This document shows positions 35,841 to 44,702 of a stretch of DNA of 64,000 nucleotides, in pieces. The DNA is from an alpha proteobacterium AAP38. GTDB taxonomy: Bacteria; Pseudomonadota; Alphaproteobacteria; Azospirillales; Azospirillaceae. Each line of letters begins with the position of its first letter. The stretch's first letter is position 1. The translations under genes were made by a program, and so were the position numbers. The stretch is taken from NCBI GenBank assembly GCA_001296005.1, contig LJHR01000017.1, forward strand, positions 51,389 through 115,388, given 5' to 3'. The notes beneath the pieces are model-generated. The model searched no databases. It was not told where the DNA came from and saw nothing but the letters and a program-made list of their open reading frames with translations.

Positions 35841-36118
35841 CGGCCGCACGGACCGGACAAAGACCTTCACCAGGGTGTAGCCGCCCTTATAGCCCTGCTC
35901 CATGATTTCCCGGTGCAGGCGTCTGGCCGTCAGTTCCGGCACGGTGACCAGCCGTTAGCGCAGAAAAGGCTCAGAGCGACAGCCGCGGTGGCCGGGGTGT
36001 GTAGACGGGCGGCTCCAGCCCACGCTCGATATGCCGGCGCACGGTCTTACGGTCGAAACCGGTCCGGCGGGCGATGGCGGAAACGGATAGCCCTTGGCGG
36101 GCAAGGTCCAGGATCATG
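35841..36118 (-). pseudogene. Second IS21-type istA, N-terminal fragment, inverted
   Basis: On the minus strand: MILDLARQGLSVSAIARRTG then FDRKTVRRHIERGLEPPVYT, the helix-turn-helix start of IstA. Stops then interrupt the frame, and a second piece reads RLVTVPELTARRLHREIMEQ and GYKGGYTLVKVFVRSVRP before the copy ends. It faces the opposite way from the IS21 remnant on its left, so two separate elements contributed. Confidence 0.72.
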
Positions 36119-36120
36119 AC

Positions 36121-36258
36121 AAGGTCCCCCAGCTCGAGGACGAAATCCGCCGGTTCATCAAGGAGCACAACGGACAGGCCAAGCCCTTCGTCTGGACCAA
36201 GCCCGCCGAAACCATTCTGGAAAAGCTCAGGCGGCTGCCCGGTGCATCCCTTGAATGA
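36121..36258 (+). pseudogene. IS630-type transposase C-terminal fragment
   Basis: Forty-five codons read LEDEIRRFIKEHNGQAKPFV then WTKPAETILEKLRRLPGASL and a stop at 36256-36258. The phrase 'FIxxHNxxxKPFxWTKxAxxIL' is the hallmark ending of IS630-family transposases. The bases after the stop (GTGCACTAG) could be the outer end of such an element. Nothing of the DDE core remains. Confidence 0.75.
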
Positions 36259-36267
36259 GTCAGTGCA

Positions 36268-36324
36268 CTAGATGCGGTATGGGGCCTGGCCGCTACTATC
36301 GGCCAGGCCCCATACCGCATCTAG
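36268..36324. repeat. Perfect 24-bp inverted repeat with 9-base loop
   Basis: The arms 36268-36291 and 36301-36324 are exact reverse complements, each containing ATGCGGTATGGGGCCTGGCC or its complement, around the loop GCTACTATC. It follows the IS630 fragment directly. It may be a relic of two facing element ends, a small MITE-like element or a strong bidirectional hairpin. No T-run follows, so an ordinary intrinsic terminator is unlikely. Confidence 0.8.
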
Positions 36325-36628
36325 GCAGCCCTCAGTGAAGCTTGACTTGCATAAAGCTGCTGACATATCTTCGCGACGACTGCTAGCGGTTCTGCTAAGT
36401 GGCAGCAGCACTAATGTAATGCTGAAAATTATTCTGTATCTTTCAGCGTGGCGAGACCGGAGGGTTTGCAGGATGATGTTCTGCTAATATTGATATAATT
36501 CAAAGAATAGGATTTTATCCGGCTGCTGGAATTCCATAAATCAGTTGTCCATAGACACTGGGTATTCTCGCAATAACGGTAAAGATCTTAGCCTCTAAAT
36601 ACGCCGCTCCAAGTGAGAGAATGTACAA
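36325..36628. other. Spacer upstream of the heptose operon
   Basis: About 300 AT-richer bases contain no supported gene. They must hold the promoter of the four-gene operon, but I saw no convincing -35/-10 pair. GAGAGA lies about 8 bases before the ATG at 36629. Confidence 0.35.
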
Positions 36629-39600
36629 ATGACGGCCGAAGAAATCCTATTGTTTGATCAGAGTTGGTATGAAAATCAGGCCCTGAAGAAGTGGTCCGAC
36701 AAAGCAGAGGCATTATCAGATTATAAGGAGTTCGGCTGGAAGCAGGGACTGGACCCACATCCGCTATTCTCCACAAAATTTTATCTTGAGCAGCGCCAGG
36801 ATGTAGTCGCGGCCGAGATATGTCCGCTAGGTCATTTCATTCAGTACGGATATCGGGAAGGGGTCAATCCCCACCCTATGTTTTCTACTGAATGGTATAG
36901 AATACATTCCATGGCCGGCCGGGATGTTTCAGTCAATCCACTGCTTCATTACTTGAATGAAGGCCGGGACGGCCATATCCGTCCGGCGCCGAATTTCGAT
37001 CCGGCCTGGTATGCCAATTACTATGCTGATCGCATCCCGAAAGGGATGGAACCTTTTATCCATTTCGTGGTCCAGGGCCGCGCGGCAGGGTTGGCACCGA
37101 ATCCAGAAAAGCTGAAGGTGGAAAGCGAGCCGCCGGTGAGCGGGGGTGAACCGGCGGTGCGGCCGCAGGTCTTTACTGTCGAAGATAAAAGCGCACGCGT
37201 GAAGCTTGTGGAAAATTCAGTGTCGAATTCGTTTGGTGTGGTAGATGTCGCTGGCCCATTGCCTGAGCTCAAGGCGGGGGCGTCTCTGTCCAGGGATGAT
37301 GTCACTACCATCCTGTCCGAAGTATATCAGCCAATCAACACGGCCCTTTCATACAGGATCCGTGAATTCGACGAACATGCATATGTCGGCAACTTCCTTG
37401 ATGTCCGTCGGGAAATCCGTCGTGGCGGCCTGATCAGCGGTTATCACCACTGGCTGGAATATGGCGTCAAGGAGGGGCGTGCCGCGCGCGGTGGCGCCCC
37501 CCTGGATATTCCAAGCCCCCTGTCGCCGGAACAGTTGTTGTTTACCCATGCGGTTTCGCTGGGGCACGTCGATGTAGCCAACATGGCCTTGGCGAAATAC
37601 ATTCAATCAATATGCATTGATTTTCCAAATATCAGTGAATTGTTTGACATGTTTTACCTCGAGAAGGCTGTTTTTGGTATTGAGAACAATAAAAGCTCAG
37701 TCAATGAGCTGCCTGTCGATTTCTTTGTTATGATGTATTATTACATCATATGTCTGGAAATGCGTGGGGCCTCTCGTCTTGACGTGGCTGGACAGTACCT
37801 AGCATTGGCTAACAATGCACGTCGCTATTGGCGGCTGAGGAAGGATTATTGGGCGCACCGCATCGTTGGCTGGTGCGACATTCGGGCGGCGCAATTACTC
37901 CGTAAGGAGAGGAAATTCGACGAGGCGCGCGCTATCCTGCAGCAATGCCGGCGCGACTATTGGGATTTGTCTTTCAAGTACAAGCAAAGGGAATTCGCCC
38001 GCCCCCGGCCTGATTTCATTGTTTTCGACCGGGCTACCTATGAGCTGGGCATGACCGACCTGGTGCAGGACCGGTTGGTTGAGGCGACTATTCATGCCAC
38101 GGCGCTCGCCAACGAGACGTTCGGTTGGATGCGCGACGATCTGCGGCGCAGCATCGTGACCCTGGTTGGCCAAGGCTTGGACCTGATCGCAGCCGATCGA
38201 CTGGCTGAGGCGAAACAGAAGATTGCCGATGCCTACGTCCTCTTTGAACGTGATCCGGGCCGCCAGATGGCCGAAATGCCGCAGCGAACCAAGGAAGAAC
38301 TCGAGGAGGATAAGAAGGAACGGGCCTATTACGATATTGTCTTTTATGTCGGCGATACGCATAGTGAGTCAAAGCGCTATCGCGTGTTGAACGTCATGGA
38401 TAGCTTGGCGGCCCTGGGCTATCGCGTCGCTTGCTTTACCGAACCGGAAGCACCGACCGTCATGGCTGCGATAGGGCGGGTCCGTTGCCTTTCCGTCTTC
38501 CGTTCGCCCTATACGAAGTTGTTATGCGACTTCTTGGAGACAATGCGGCGGCGGGGAGCCAAAATCCTTTACGATATCGACGATCTGTTCTTCGACCCCA
38601 AAGTTTTGCCGATGATCGCTGGTGCATCGCTGATGAGCCCTGAGGCGTTTGCCGACACGGCCCAGTGCATTGAGCATTTCCGCCAGACATTGCTGTTCAC
38701 TGATGGCGCCACGGCGTCGACTTCGTACTTGGTGGAGCAGATCGCTGCGCTGGGGCAGCCGGCGCGGGTCATCCCCAATACGGTAGGTCCGCTGCAGGAG
38801 AAGCTGGCCGTCGCCATGTTGCGAGAGCCGGCGCCGGCCCGGGACGATGTCCGCATCGCCTATCTCAGCGGTTCCTGGACCCACCATCAGGATTTCGCCC
38901 AGTGCGAGAGCGCTCTGCGCGCCTTGATGGTGAAGTACCCCCAGGTAAAGCTGGTTGTAGTCGGCTTTATCGATCTGGGGCCCGAATGGGCGCCGTTGGA
39001 GGATCGGGTTATCCGGGTCGGCTTCATGTCGCACCAGGAGATGATGGCCTTCTACCGCAATATCGACATCTCCATCGCGGCGCTGGAGGTCGGCAATCCG
39101 TATTGCGAGGCGAAGAGCCAGCTCAAGGTGTTCGAGGCCGGGCTTTTCGGTGTGCCCTCTGTCGCATCGGCAACCCGGCCTTTCCGCGAGGCGATCAGCA
39201 ATGGTGTGGATGGCTTCCTGGCCACCAATCCGCAGGAATGGTATGCAGGGCTGGAGCAGCTGGTGGCCGACGCCTCGGTGCGTACCGCCATCGGCCAGCG
39301 TGCACGGGCTCGTGCTCTAGCCGACTTCTCCAGCGAGGCGCTGAAACGCTCCGTCGTACAGATATTCCCCCCGCCCGGTGATGATGAGGATCGCAAGCAG
39401 TTCGGCCTGCCCTTCAACGAGCGCAAGATGCGGATCGTCTGGGTGGTGCCGGACATCCATCCGGGCAGCGGCGGCCAGCGCAATATCCTGCGCTTCGCCT
39501 ATTATCTGACGACCTTCGGCCATACGGTCAGTCTAATCGTCAAAGACGCCTCCCGCCCGTCGGGGGAAACGCTGCGCATGATCAACCAGCATTTTTACCC

Positions 39601-40483
39601 CTTCAAGGGGACCGTCCAGAATTACAACGGGACAGCACCCACGTGCGACATCCTGTTCGCCACGCATTGGTCGACGGTAGATATCGTGCTGCGTCATCGT
39701 ATGTCCGCCAAGCAGGCCTGCTATTTCGTGCAGGATTTCGAACCCGGCTTCGTGCCGCTGGGGTCTGAATACCTGATGGCTGAGAACACCTATCGCAAGG
39801 GCCTCTACCACATCACGTCTGGGCCCTATTGTGAACGTATCCTCAAGAAAAACTATTCGACGGATGCAGATCATTTTAAGTTCCCGCTAGACCGCCTGAA
39901 CTATTGGCAACGGCCAAGGACAGAACAATCGTCGGAAGGAACCATCCTCTATTTCGCTCGACCGGAAATGCCGCGCCGCTGCTATGAATTTGGTAATATG
40001 ATGCTAGCAGAAGTGAAAATGCAGCGGCCGGGTGTACGTATCCTCATGTATGGCTCCAATCATGTTGATACCAATCACCTGCCATTCGAGGCGGTGAATC
40101 TGGGTATCCTACCGACTATCAACGATCTGGCGCAGATTTATTCCAACGCTGATCTGGGTTTAGTCTTCTCTTTGACCAATCCCAGCTTAGTGCCTTATGA
40201 GATGATGGCCTGCGGTCTGCCGGTGGTGGATGTCCGTTTCCAGGACAACATCACCAATTATGGTGGCCGCGAGGATATCGCTCTGCTGGGTGATCCCGAC
40301 CCGTCCGCCTTTGCCAGCCAAGTACTTGCGCTGCTGGATGACAAGGCGGCGCGCGTGGAGCGGGCGCGCAAGGGTAAGGAATTCATCCTGGACTTCCCCA
40401 GCGAGGTCGAGGCGGTGCGCCGTGTCGAGGGCCTGCTGCTGAAACGTATTGATCTGATCGATGCACAGGTGGCCGCCCAATGA
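36629..40483 (+). CDS. Giant glycosyltransferase with WY-type repeats and two GT-B domains
   Basis: 1284 residues. Residues 8-160 hold three to four imperfect modules of about 40-45 residues with the pattern F-x2-xWY...HPLxHYxxxGxxEGxxPHPxF (QSWYENQ, STEWYRIH, DPAWYANYY), and another near 245-290. Next comes a helical region with TPR-like features. A first GT4-like domain spans about 568-925 (YDIVFYVGDTHSESKRYRVLN, KILYDIDDLFF, the EAKSQLKVFEAGLFGVPSVAS donor site). A second begins near 932 (RIVWVVPDIHPGSGGQRNIL) and resembles the WsaF-type rhamnosyltransferase family (PSLVPYEMMACGLPVVD). It leads an operon; its stop overlaps the SDR start (ATGA). Probably two sequential sugar additions. Confidence 0.87.
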   Translation: MTAEEILLFDQSWYENQALKKWSDKAEALSDYKEFGWKQGLDPHPLFSTKFYLEQRQDVVAAEICPLGHFIQYGYREGVNPHPMFSTEWYRIHSMAGRDVSVNPLLHYLNEGRDGHIRPAPNFDPAWYANYYADRIPKGMEPFIHFVVQGRAAGLAPNPEKLKVESEPPVSGGEPAVRPQVFTVEDKSARVKLVENSVSNSFGVVDVAGPLPELKAGASLSRDDVTTILSEVYQPINTALSYRIREFDEHAYVGNFLDVRREIRRGGLISGYHHWLEYGVKEGRAARGGAPLDIPSPLSPEQLLFTHAVSLGHVDVANMALAKYIQSICIDFPNISELFDMFYLEKAVFGIENNKSSVNELPVDFFVMMYYYIICLEMRGASRLDVAGQYLALANNARRYWRLRKDYWAHRIVGWCDIRAAQLLRKERKFDEARAILQQCRRDYWDLSFKYKQREFARPRPDFIVFDRATYELGMTDLVQDRLVEATIHATALANETFGWMRDDLRRSIVTLVGQGLDLIAADRLAEAKQKIADAYVLFERDPGRQMAEMPQRTKEELEEDKKERAYYDIVFYVGDTHSESKRYRVLNVMDSLAALGYRVACFTEPEAPTVMAAIGRVRCLSVFRSPYTKLLCDFLETMRRRGAKILYDIDDLFFDPKVLPMIAGASLMSPEAFADTAQCIEHFRQTLLFTDGATASTSYLVEQIAALGQPARVIPNTVGPLQEKLAVAMLREPAPARDDVRIAYLSGSWTHHQDFAQCESALRALMVKYPQVKLVVVGFIDLGPEWAPLEDRVIRVGFMSHQEMMAFYRNIDISIAALEVGNPYCEAKSQLKVFEAGLFGVPSVASATRPFREAISNGVDGFLATNPQEWYAGLEQLVADASVRTAIGQRARARALADFSSEALKRSVVQIFPPPGDDEDRKQFGLPFNERKMRIVWVVPDIHPGSGGQRNILRFAYYLTTFGHTVSLIVKDASRPSGETLRMINQHFYPFKGTVQNYNGTAPTCDILFATHWSTVDIVLRHRMSAKQACYFVQDFEPGFVPLGSEYLMAENTYRKGLYHITSGPYCERILKKNYSTDADHFKFPLDRLNYWQRPRTEQSSEGTILYFARPEMPRRCYEFGNMMLAEVKMQRPGVRILMYGSNHVDTNHLPFEAVNLGILPTINDLAQIYSNADLGLVFSLTNPSLVPYEMMACGLPVVDVRFQDNITNYGGREDIALLGDPDPSAFASQVLALLDDKAARVERARKGKEFILDFPSEVEAVRRVEGLLLKRIDLIDAQVAAQ

Positions 40484-41463
40484 GTACGCAGTTTCACCTT
40501 GTGACCGGGGCTGCCGGCTTTATCGGCAGCCATCTGGTTGATCGCCTGCTGGCCCAGGGCCATCGCGTGCTCGGCATCGACAACATGGTGCGCGGCGTGC
40601 GGCGCAATGTCGAAACGGCGCTGAGGCATCCCGGTTTCACCTTCATCGAGGCGAGGGTCGATGACGCCGCGGCCTTTATCGGGCTGATATCGGACGCGAC
40701 CGGGCGGTTGGGTCCGATCAATATGGTTTGGCACATGGCGGCGAATTCCGATATCGCCGCCGGCACTGACGATGCCAATATCGATCTACGGGATACATTC
40801 CTGACCAGCTTCGCGGTGCTGCAGGCGATGCGAGCCGCTAGTATTCCCCGCATTGCCTTCGCTTCCAGTTCCGCCATTTATGGCGATCACGGTCTGCGGG
40901 CCATCGCCGAGGATGACGGGCCGCTGCTGCCCATCTCCAATTATGGTGCGATGAAGCTGGCGTCGGAGGCGGCAATCAGCGCCGCCGCCGAAAGCTATCT
41001 GGAACGTGCCTGGATTTTCCGCTTCCCCAACGTGGTCGGTGGTCGCGGCACCCATGGCGTGATCTATGATTTCCTCAACAAGCTGGAGATCACGCCTGAC
41101 CGGCTGGAAGTACTGGGGAACGGCCTCCAGCGTAAGCCCTATCTGCATGTCGCGGACCTGATCGACGCTATGACTTTCATCGTCGCCAATGGCAATGCCA
41201 AGGTGAACTACGTCAATATCGGTCCTGAGGATCAGGGGGTGGAGGTGCGTTTCATCGCCGAAACTGTTGTGGCGGAGGCGGCGCCCGCCGCTACCATCCA
41301 GTATGGGGAGGGATCGCGCGGCTGGGTTGGCGACGTGCCGCGTTTCTATTATTCGACTGAGAAGCTGCGCCGCATGGGCTGGCGTCCGTCCCAGGATTCA
41401 GCGGTGGCGGTGACCCGCGCTGTCGGGGAACTGTTTGTAGAACGCCGGCAGCCCGCCCGATGA
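40480..41463 (+). CDS. NAD-dependent sugar epimerase/dehydratase (extended SDR)
   Basis: 327 residues. Rossmann glycine motif VTGAAGFIGSHLVDRLL; conserved HMAANSDI; active-site Ser in FASSSAIYGDHG and intact catalytic pair in YGAMK; substrate-side FPNVVGGRGTHGVIYDF and LGNGLQRKPYLHVADL. This is the GalE/HldD/GDP-sugar dehydratase superfamily. With heptose-activating enzymes next door, a nucleotide-heptose epimerase or dehydratase is the likeliest role, but UDP-hexose cannot be excluded. Both ends overlap neighbours by 4 bases (ATGA). Confidence 0.87.
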   Translation: MSTQFHLVTGAAGFIGSHLVDRLLAQGHRVLGIDNMVRGVRRNVETALRHPGFTFIEARVDDAAAFIGLISDATGRLGPINMVWHMAANSDIAAGTDDANIDLRDTFLTSFAVLQAMRAASIPRIAFASSSAIYGDHGLRAIAEDDGPLLPISNYGAMKLASEAAISAAAESYLERAWIFRFPNVVGGRGTHGVIYDFLNKLEITPDRLEVLGNGLQRKPYLHVADLIDAMTFIVANGNAKVNYVNIGPEDQGVEVRFIAETVVAEAAPAATIQYGEGSRGWVGDVPRFYYSTEKLRRMGWRPSQDSAVAVTRAVGELFVERRQPAR

Positions 41464-43367
41464 CCCGCCAAGCCGTCATCCTGGCGGGTGGACTTGGAAC
41501 TAGGTTGCGGGCACGCATCGGCGATCGTCCCAAGGCCCTGGCCAAGGTGGGGGGGCTGCCGCTGCTGGAGCATCAATTGCATCTGTGCGCCCGCCATGGG
41601 GTCACCGACGTGGTGCTACTCCTTGGCCACGCGGCGGAGGCAATCAGTGACTTCGCCGGCGACGGCTCGGCCTTTGGCGTGTGTATACGGTCGGTGGTGG
41701 AGACAACGCCATTGGGAACCGCCGGGGCGGTCTTGTCGGCCTTGCCGCTGCTGCGGGAGCGCTTCCTGGTGCTCTATGCCGACACCATGCTGGATGTGGA
41801 TCTTGGCCGGCTGTGGGATCGCCATGTCGGGCGCGGGGCTGCCGCAACCCTGCTGGTCCATCCCAACGACCATCCGTTTGATTCCGATCTAGTCATCGCC
41901 GATGATGCAGGCCGTATAGCGGGTTTCATCCGTGGCGATGCGGTCGGTGACCGGCCGGTGCGCAATCTGGCCAGCGCCGCCCTGTATGTCGTGGAACGTG
42001 ACGCCCTGGTCGGCGTGGCCCCACGGCAAGGGGTGCTGGACTTCGGCAAACATGTGTTTCCCGAACTGCTGGCCGCCGGTCTGGTCCTCGATGCCTACCG
42101 CAGCGTGGAATATATCAAGGATGCCGGCACGCCCGACCGCCTCGACCATGTGAACGAGGATTTCCATAATGGCCGCGTGCGTCCCGACGCCAGTGGCCGC
42201 CCCCTGCCTGCCGTGTTTCTGGACCGCGACGGCACCTTAAACGTGGAGATCGGCGGGGTACGCCGCCCTGACGATCTAGAGCTGATCCCGGGGGTCGGCC
42301 CTGCATTGCGACGCCTTAACAAGGCCGGAATGGCTGTTATCGTGGTAACCAACCAGCCCTTTGTCGCACGTGGCGAGGTCACCGAGGCGGGACTGGATGC
42401 CATCCATGCCCGGCTGGATCGCGATCTGGCTGCCGATGGGGCGTATATCGACGCCATCTACCATTGTCCCCACCATCCCCACAGCGGCTATCCGGGTGAG
42501 CGGTCGGAGCTGAAGATCGTTTGTGCCTGTCGCAAGCCGGAACCCGGCCTGCTGCTGCGGGCGGCGGACGATCTCAATCTTGATCGTGGCAATGCCTGGA
42601 TGGTCGGCGACCGGTTGGTGGATGTGGCTGCGGGCCGGCGGGCCGGGGTGCGGACCGTGCTGGTCCATACCGGCCATGCGGGGCGGGAGGACCGACCTGA
42701 AGACCGGCCCGACTATGTCTTTCCCGATCTGAGGGCATCATCATCCTTCATTCTGGATACCCATCCGCGCATGTTGGCGCGGGCCCGGGATCTGGTGGCC
42801 CCGATGATGCCGGGGGACGAAATTGCCATCGGCGGACTGGCGCGCAGTGGCAAGTCGCTATGGACTTCGGTTCTGGCAGAGGCGGTGCGGACGAGGGGCC
42901 TTGAGCCCTTCGTGGTTTTCCTGGATGATTGGCTTCTGGATCCGGTCGAACGCGGGGCGGGCGGGGTGGAAACGCGCTATGATCTGGCTGGTGCTGCGGC
43001 GTTCCTGGGAATGCTGCGGGGGCTGGATGCCACCACCGATGTCCGCTTCCCCCGCTATGACCGGCTGACGCGCCGGCGGCACGCCGAACCGGGTGTCGCC
43101 CGCTTTACGCCCGGCAGCGTGGTCCTGGTCGATGGCGTCCTGGCAACCGGGCTGGCCGGCCTGTCCGCGCGGGCCCTGCGTATTGCCGTGCAGACGCCGG
43201 AACCCCTGCGTCATAGGCGACTGCTGGCCGACTATCGTTGGCGCGGCTGGTCGGAGGCGGATATAGACGTCATCTACCGTCAGCGGCTGGCCGATGAAAC
43301 ACCGGTCGTTGAGTCGGCTTGCGGCAATGCCTCCGTTATTCTCGACGGATCTGGAGAAGAGCAATGA
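41460..43367 (+). CDS. Three-domain fusion: nucleotidyltransferase (HddC-like), HAD phosphatase (GmhB-like), P-loop kinase-like
   Basis: 635 residues. Domain 1 (1-235): sugar-phosphate nucleotidyltransferase with ILAGGLGTRLR, PKALAKVGGLPLLEHQL and the metal-binding LYADTMLD. Domain 2 (250-425): HAD-IIIA phosphatase of the GmhB type, DRDGT at 255-259, VVTNQP at 296-300, the zinc site HCPHHP...CACRKP (C336, C355, C357) and MVGDRLVD. Domain 3 (450-635): uridine-kinase-like P-loop protein, GLARSGKS at 459-466, DDWLLDP and VVLVDGVLA. Domains 1 and 2 would perform guanylylation and C7 dephosphorylation in the GDP-heptose route. The third domain's substrate is unknown; heptose or a linked metabolite is possible. 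Overlaps both neighbours by 4 bases. Confidence 0.87.
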   Translation: MTRQAVILAGGLGTRLRARIGDRPKALAKVGGLPLLEHQLHLCARHGVTDVVLLLGHAAEAISDFAGDGSAFGVCIRSVVETTPLGTAGAVLSALPLLRERFLVLYADTMLDVDLGRLWDRHVGRGAAATLLVHPNDHPFDSDLVIADDAGRIAGFIRGDAVGDRPVRNLASAALYVVERDALVGVAPRQGVLDFGKHVFPELLAAGLVLDAYRSVEYIKDAGTPDRLDHVNEDFHNGRVRPDASGRPLPAVFLDRDGTLNVEIGGVRRPDDLELIPGVGPALRRLNKAGMAVIVVTNQPFVARGEVTEAGLDAIHARLDRDLAADGAYIDAIYHCPHHPHSGYPGERSELKIVCACRKPEPGLLLRAADDLNLDRGNAWMVGDRLVDVAAGRRAGVRTVLVHTGHAGREDRPEDRPDYVFPDLRASSSFILDTHPRMLARARDLVAPMMPGDEIAIGGLARSGKSLWTSVLAEAVRTRGLEPFVVFLDDWLLDPVERGAGGVETRYDLAGAAAFLGMLRGLDATTDVRFPRYDRLTRRRHAEPGVARFTPGSVVLVDGVLATGLAGLSARALRIAVQTPEPLRHRRLLADYRWRGWSEADIDVIYRQRLADETPVVESACGNASVILDGSGEEQ

Positions 43368-44386
43368 TCATCAGTAAGACCCCTCTGCGCATGAGCTTCA
43401 TGGGGGGCGGCAGTGATCTTTCCTCCTTCTACCGTCAGCATGGCGGGCTGGTGGTCAGCACAGCCATCGACAAGTATGTCTTCGTCAATGTGAATCCGAA
43501 ATTCGACAATGGCGTCCGCATCAGCTACTCAGTGACGGAGAATGTCGAGTCCGCCAAGGAAGTGACGCACCCTTTGGTGCGGGCCTGCTTCCAGCAGATG
43601 TCCATCCATGGCGGTATCGAGATCACGTCCATCGCCGATATTCCGGCCAGCGGCACGGGTCTGGGCTCCTCCAGTTCGTTCACCGTCGGCCTGCTGCATG
43701 CGCTGAGTGCCTATAAGGGCGTCTATATGGCGTCGGAGGAACTGGCCAGCGGTGCCTGCTATATCGAGATCGATGTCTGCAGGGAGCCGATCGGCAAGCA
43801 GGACCAGTATGCTGCGGCCTTTGGCGGCCTCAACGCCATTGAGTTTCATCCGGACGAGACGGTGACAGTGACGCCGGTGATCTGCAACCCGGTCGCACGG
43901 CAGCGGTTCGAGGAAAGCGTTCTGGTCTTCTACACGGGCCGCACGCGGTCGGCCTCCAATATCCTGCGCCAGCAGTCGGAACGCAGTGCCAGCAACAAAT
44001 CCACCATCACCTCGCTGCAAACCATGGTTTCCATGGCCCATGATTTCCTGCGGCATCTGCGGGCCGGCGATGTCGATATCCTGGGCGAAATCCTGCATGA
44101 GGGATGGTTGCTGAAGCGCGGCCTGTCCCAGGGCATCACCGACGATGCCATTGATGATTTCTATGCAAGGGCCCGGGCGGAGGGTGCCACCGGTGGCAAG
44201 CTGTTGGGGGCTGGCGGCGGTGGTTTCCTAATGGTCTATGCCCAAGTCGACCGGCATGAAGCTATTATCAGGGCGCTGGGTGACCTTCGTCATGTGAACA
44301 TGTCGTTCGCCCATGAGGGTAGCAGGATCATCTTCTATCAACCGCCCGGTCATCGAACCCCGGTCCGCCAGCAGCTGTGCGAATAG
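43364..44386 (+). CDS. hddA: GHMP-family heptose 7-phosphate 1-kinase (HddA-like)
   Basis: 340 residues from ATG 43364, overlapping the previous stop as ATGA; an upstream ATG at 43319 lies inside that gene. GHMP kinase motifs: TPLRMSFMGGGSDLSSFY near the start, the ATP loop PASGTGLGSSSSFTVGLLHAL, and the C-terminal GGKLLGAGGGGFLMVY. This matches HddA, which phosphorylates D-glycero-D-manno-heptose 7-phosphate at C1 in the alpha configuration, giving the precursor of GDP-heptose. Length is normal. It is the last gene of the four-gene operon. Confidence 0.86.
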   Translation: MIISKTPLRMSFMGGGSDLSSFYRQHGGLVVSTAIDKYVFVNVNPKFDNGVRISYSVTENVESAKEVTHPLVRACFQQMSIHGGIEITSIADIPASGTGLGSSSSFTVGLLHALSAYKGVYMASEELASGACYIEIDVCREPIGKQDQYAAAFGGLNAIEFHPDETVTVTPVICNPVARQRFEESVLVFYTGRTRSASNILRQQSERSASNKSTITSLQTMVSMAHDFLRHLRAGDVDILGEILHEGWLLKRGLSQGITDDAIDDFYARARAEGATGGKLLGAGGGGFLMVYAQVDRHEAIIRALGDLRHVNMSFAHEGSRIIFYQPPGHRTPVRQQLCE

Positions 44387-44469
44387 GTTTCATCGCAGCC
44401 GAGGAAGGCAATTCCAATCCCTAAAGGAAATCATACTGCCCCGGTGTTCAGAAGGCTTTAGGAGAAGAA

Positions 44470-44634
44470 ATGATGTACATTGATCATGCTTATGCGGGTA
44501 AAGTGGTCTGTGGTGCAAGCGGTCGTTTGTATCTTATCGATCACGGTCGCCGCCGATACATTGGGAATATGGAAATTTTTCACTCTCAAGGTTTTAGTAC
44601 AAGTGAAGTTATAGATATACCTGTAGAGCATTAG
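44470..44634 (+). CDS. Very small protein with a YLI-type repeat unit
   Basis: 54 residues, beginning MMYIDHAYAGKVVCGASGRL. A strong AGGAG (44460-44464) precedes two adjacent ATGs at 44470 and 44473. The sequence SGRLYLIDHGRRRYIGNMEI continues to QGFSTSEVIDIP. This resembles single units of a domain of about 40 residues seen in secreted and glycan-associated proteins, of the form GxxVYLIENGxRRxIPxxxxFxxxGFxxxxVxxV. It lies alone between hddA and the methyltransferase. Whether it is a real gene or a remnant is open; the ribosome binding site and motif favour a real one. Confidence 0.5.
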   Translation: MMYIDHAYAGKVVCGASGRLYLIDHGRRRYIGNMEIFHSQGFSTSEVIDIPVEH

Positions 44635-44702
44635 AACGTATTCCCCGAGGTCCAGAAATTCCGTACCGCTAGAAACGAGACCAGTTTTTGGAGCCACCCA
44701 TT

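Larger units (their letters stand above)
33207..36325. mobile_element. Mosaic of degenerate insertion sequences
   Basis: At least four IS pieces are nested or abutted: an IS1380-type transposase with frameshifts (33290-34408), the 3' half of an IS21-type element (34409-35831), an inverted 5' istA piece of a second IS21-type element (35841-36118), an IS630-type 3' piece (36121-36258), and a perfect inverted repeat (36268-36324). None is intact, so none should move on its own. The block separates the AT-rich pair from the heptose operon. Its outer borders are approximate. Confidence 0.75.
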
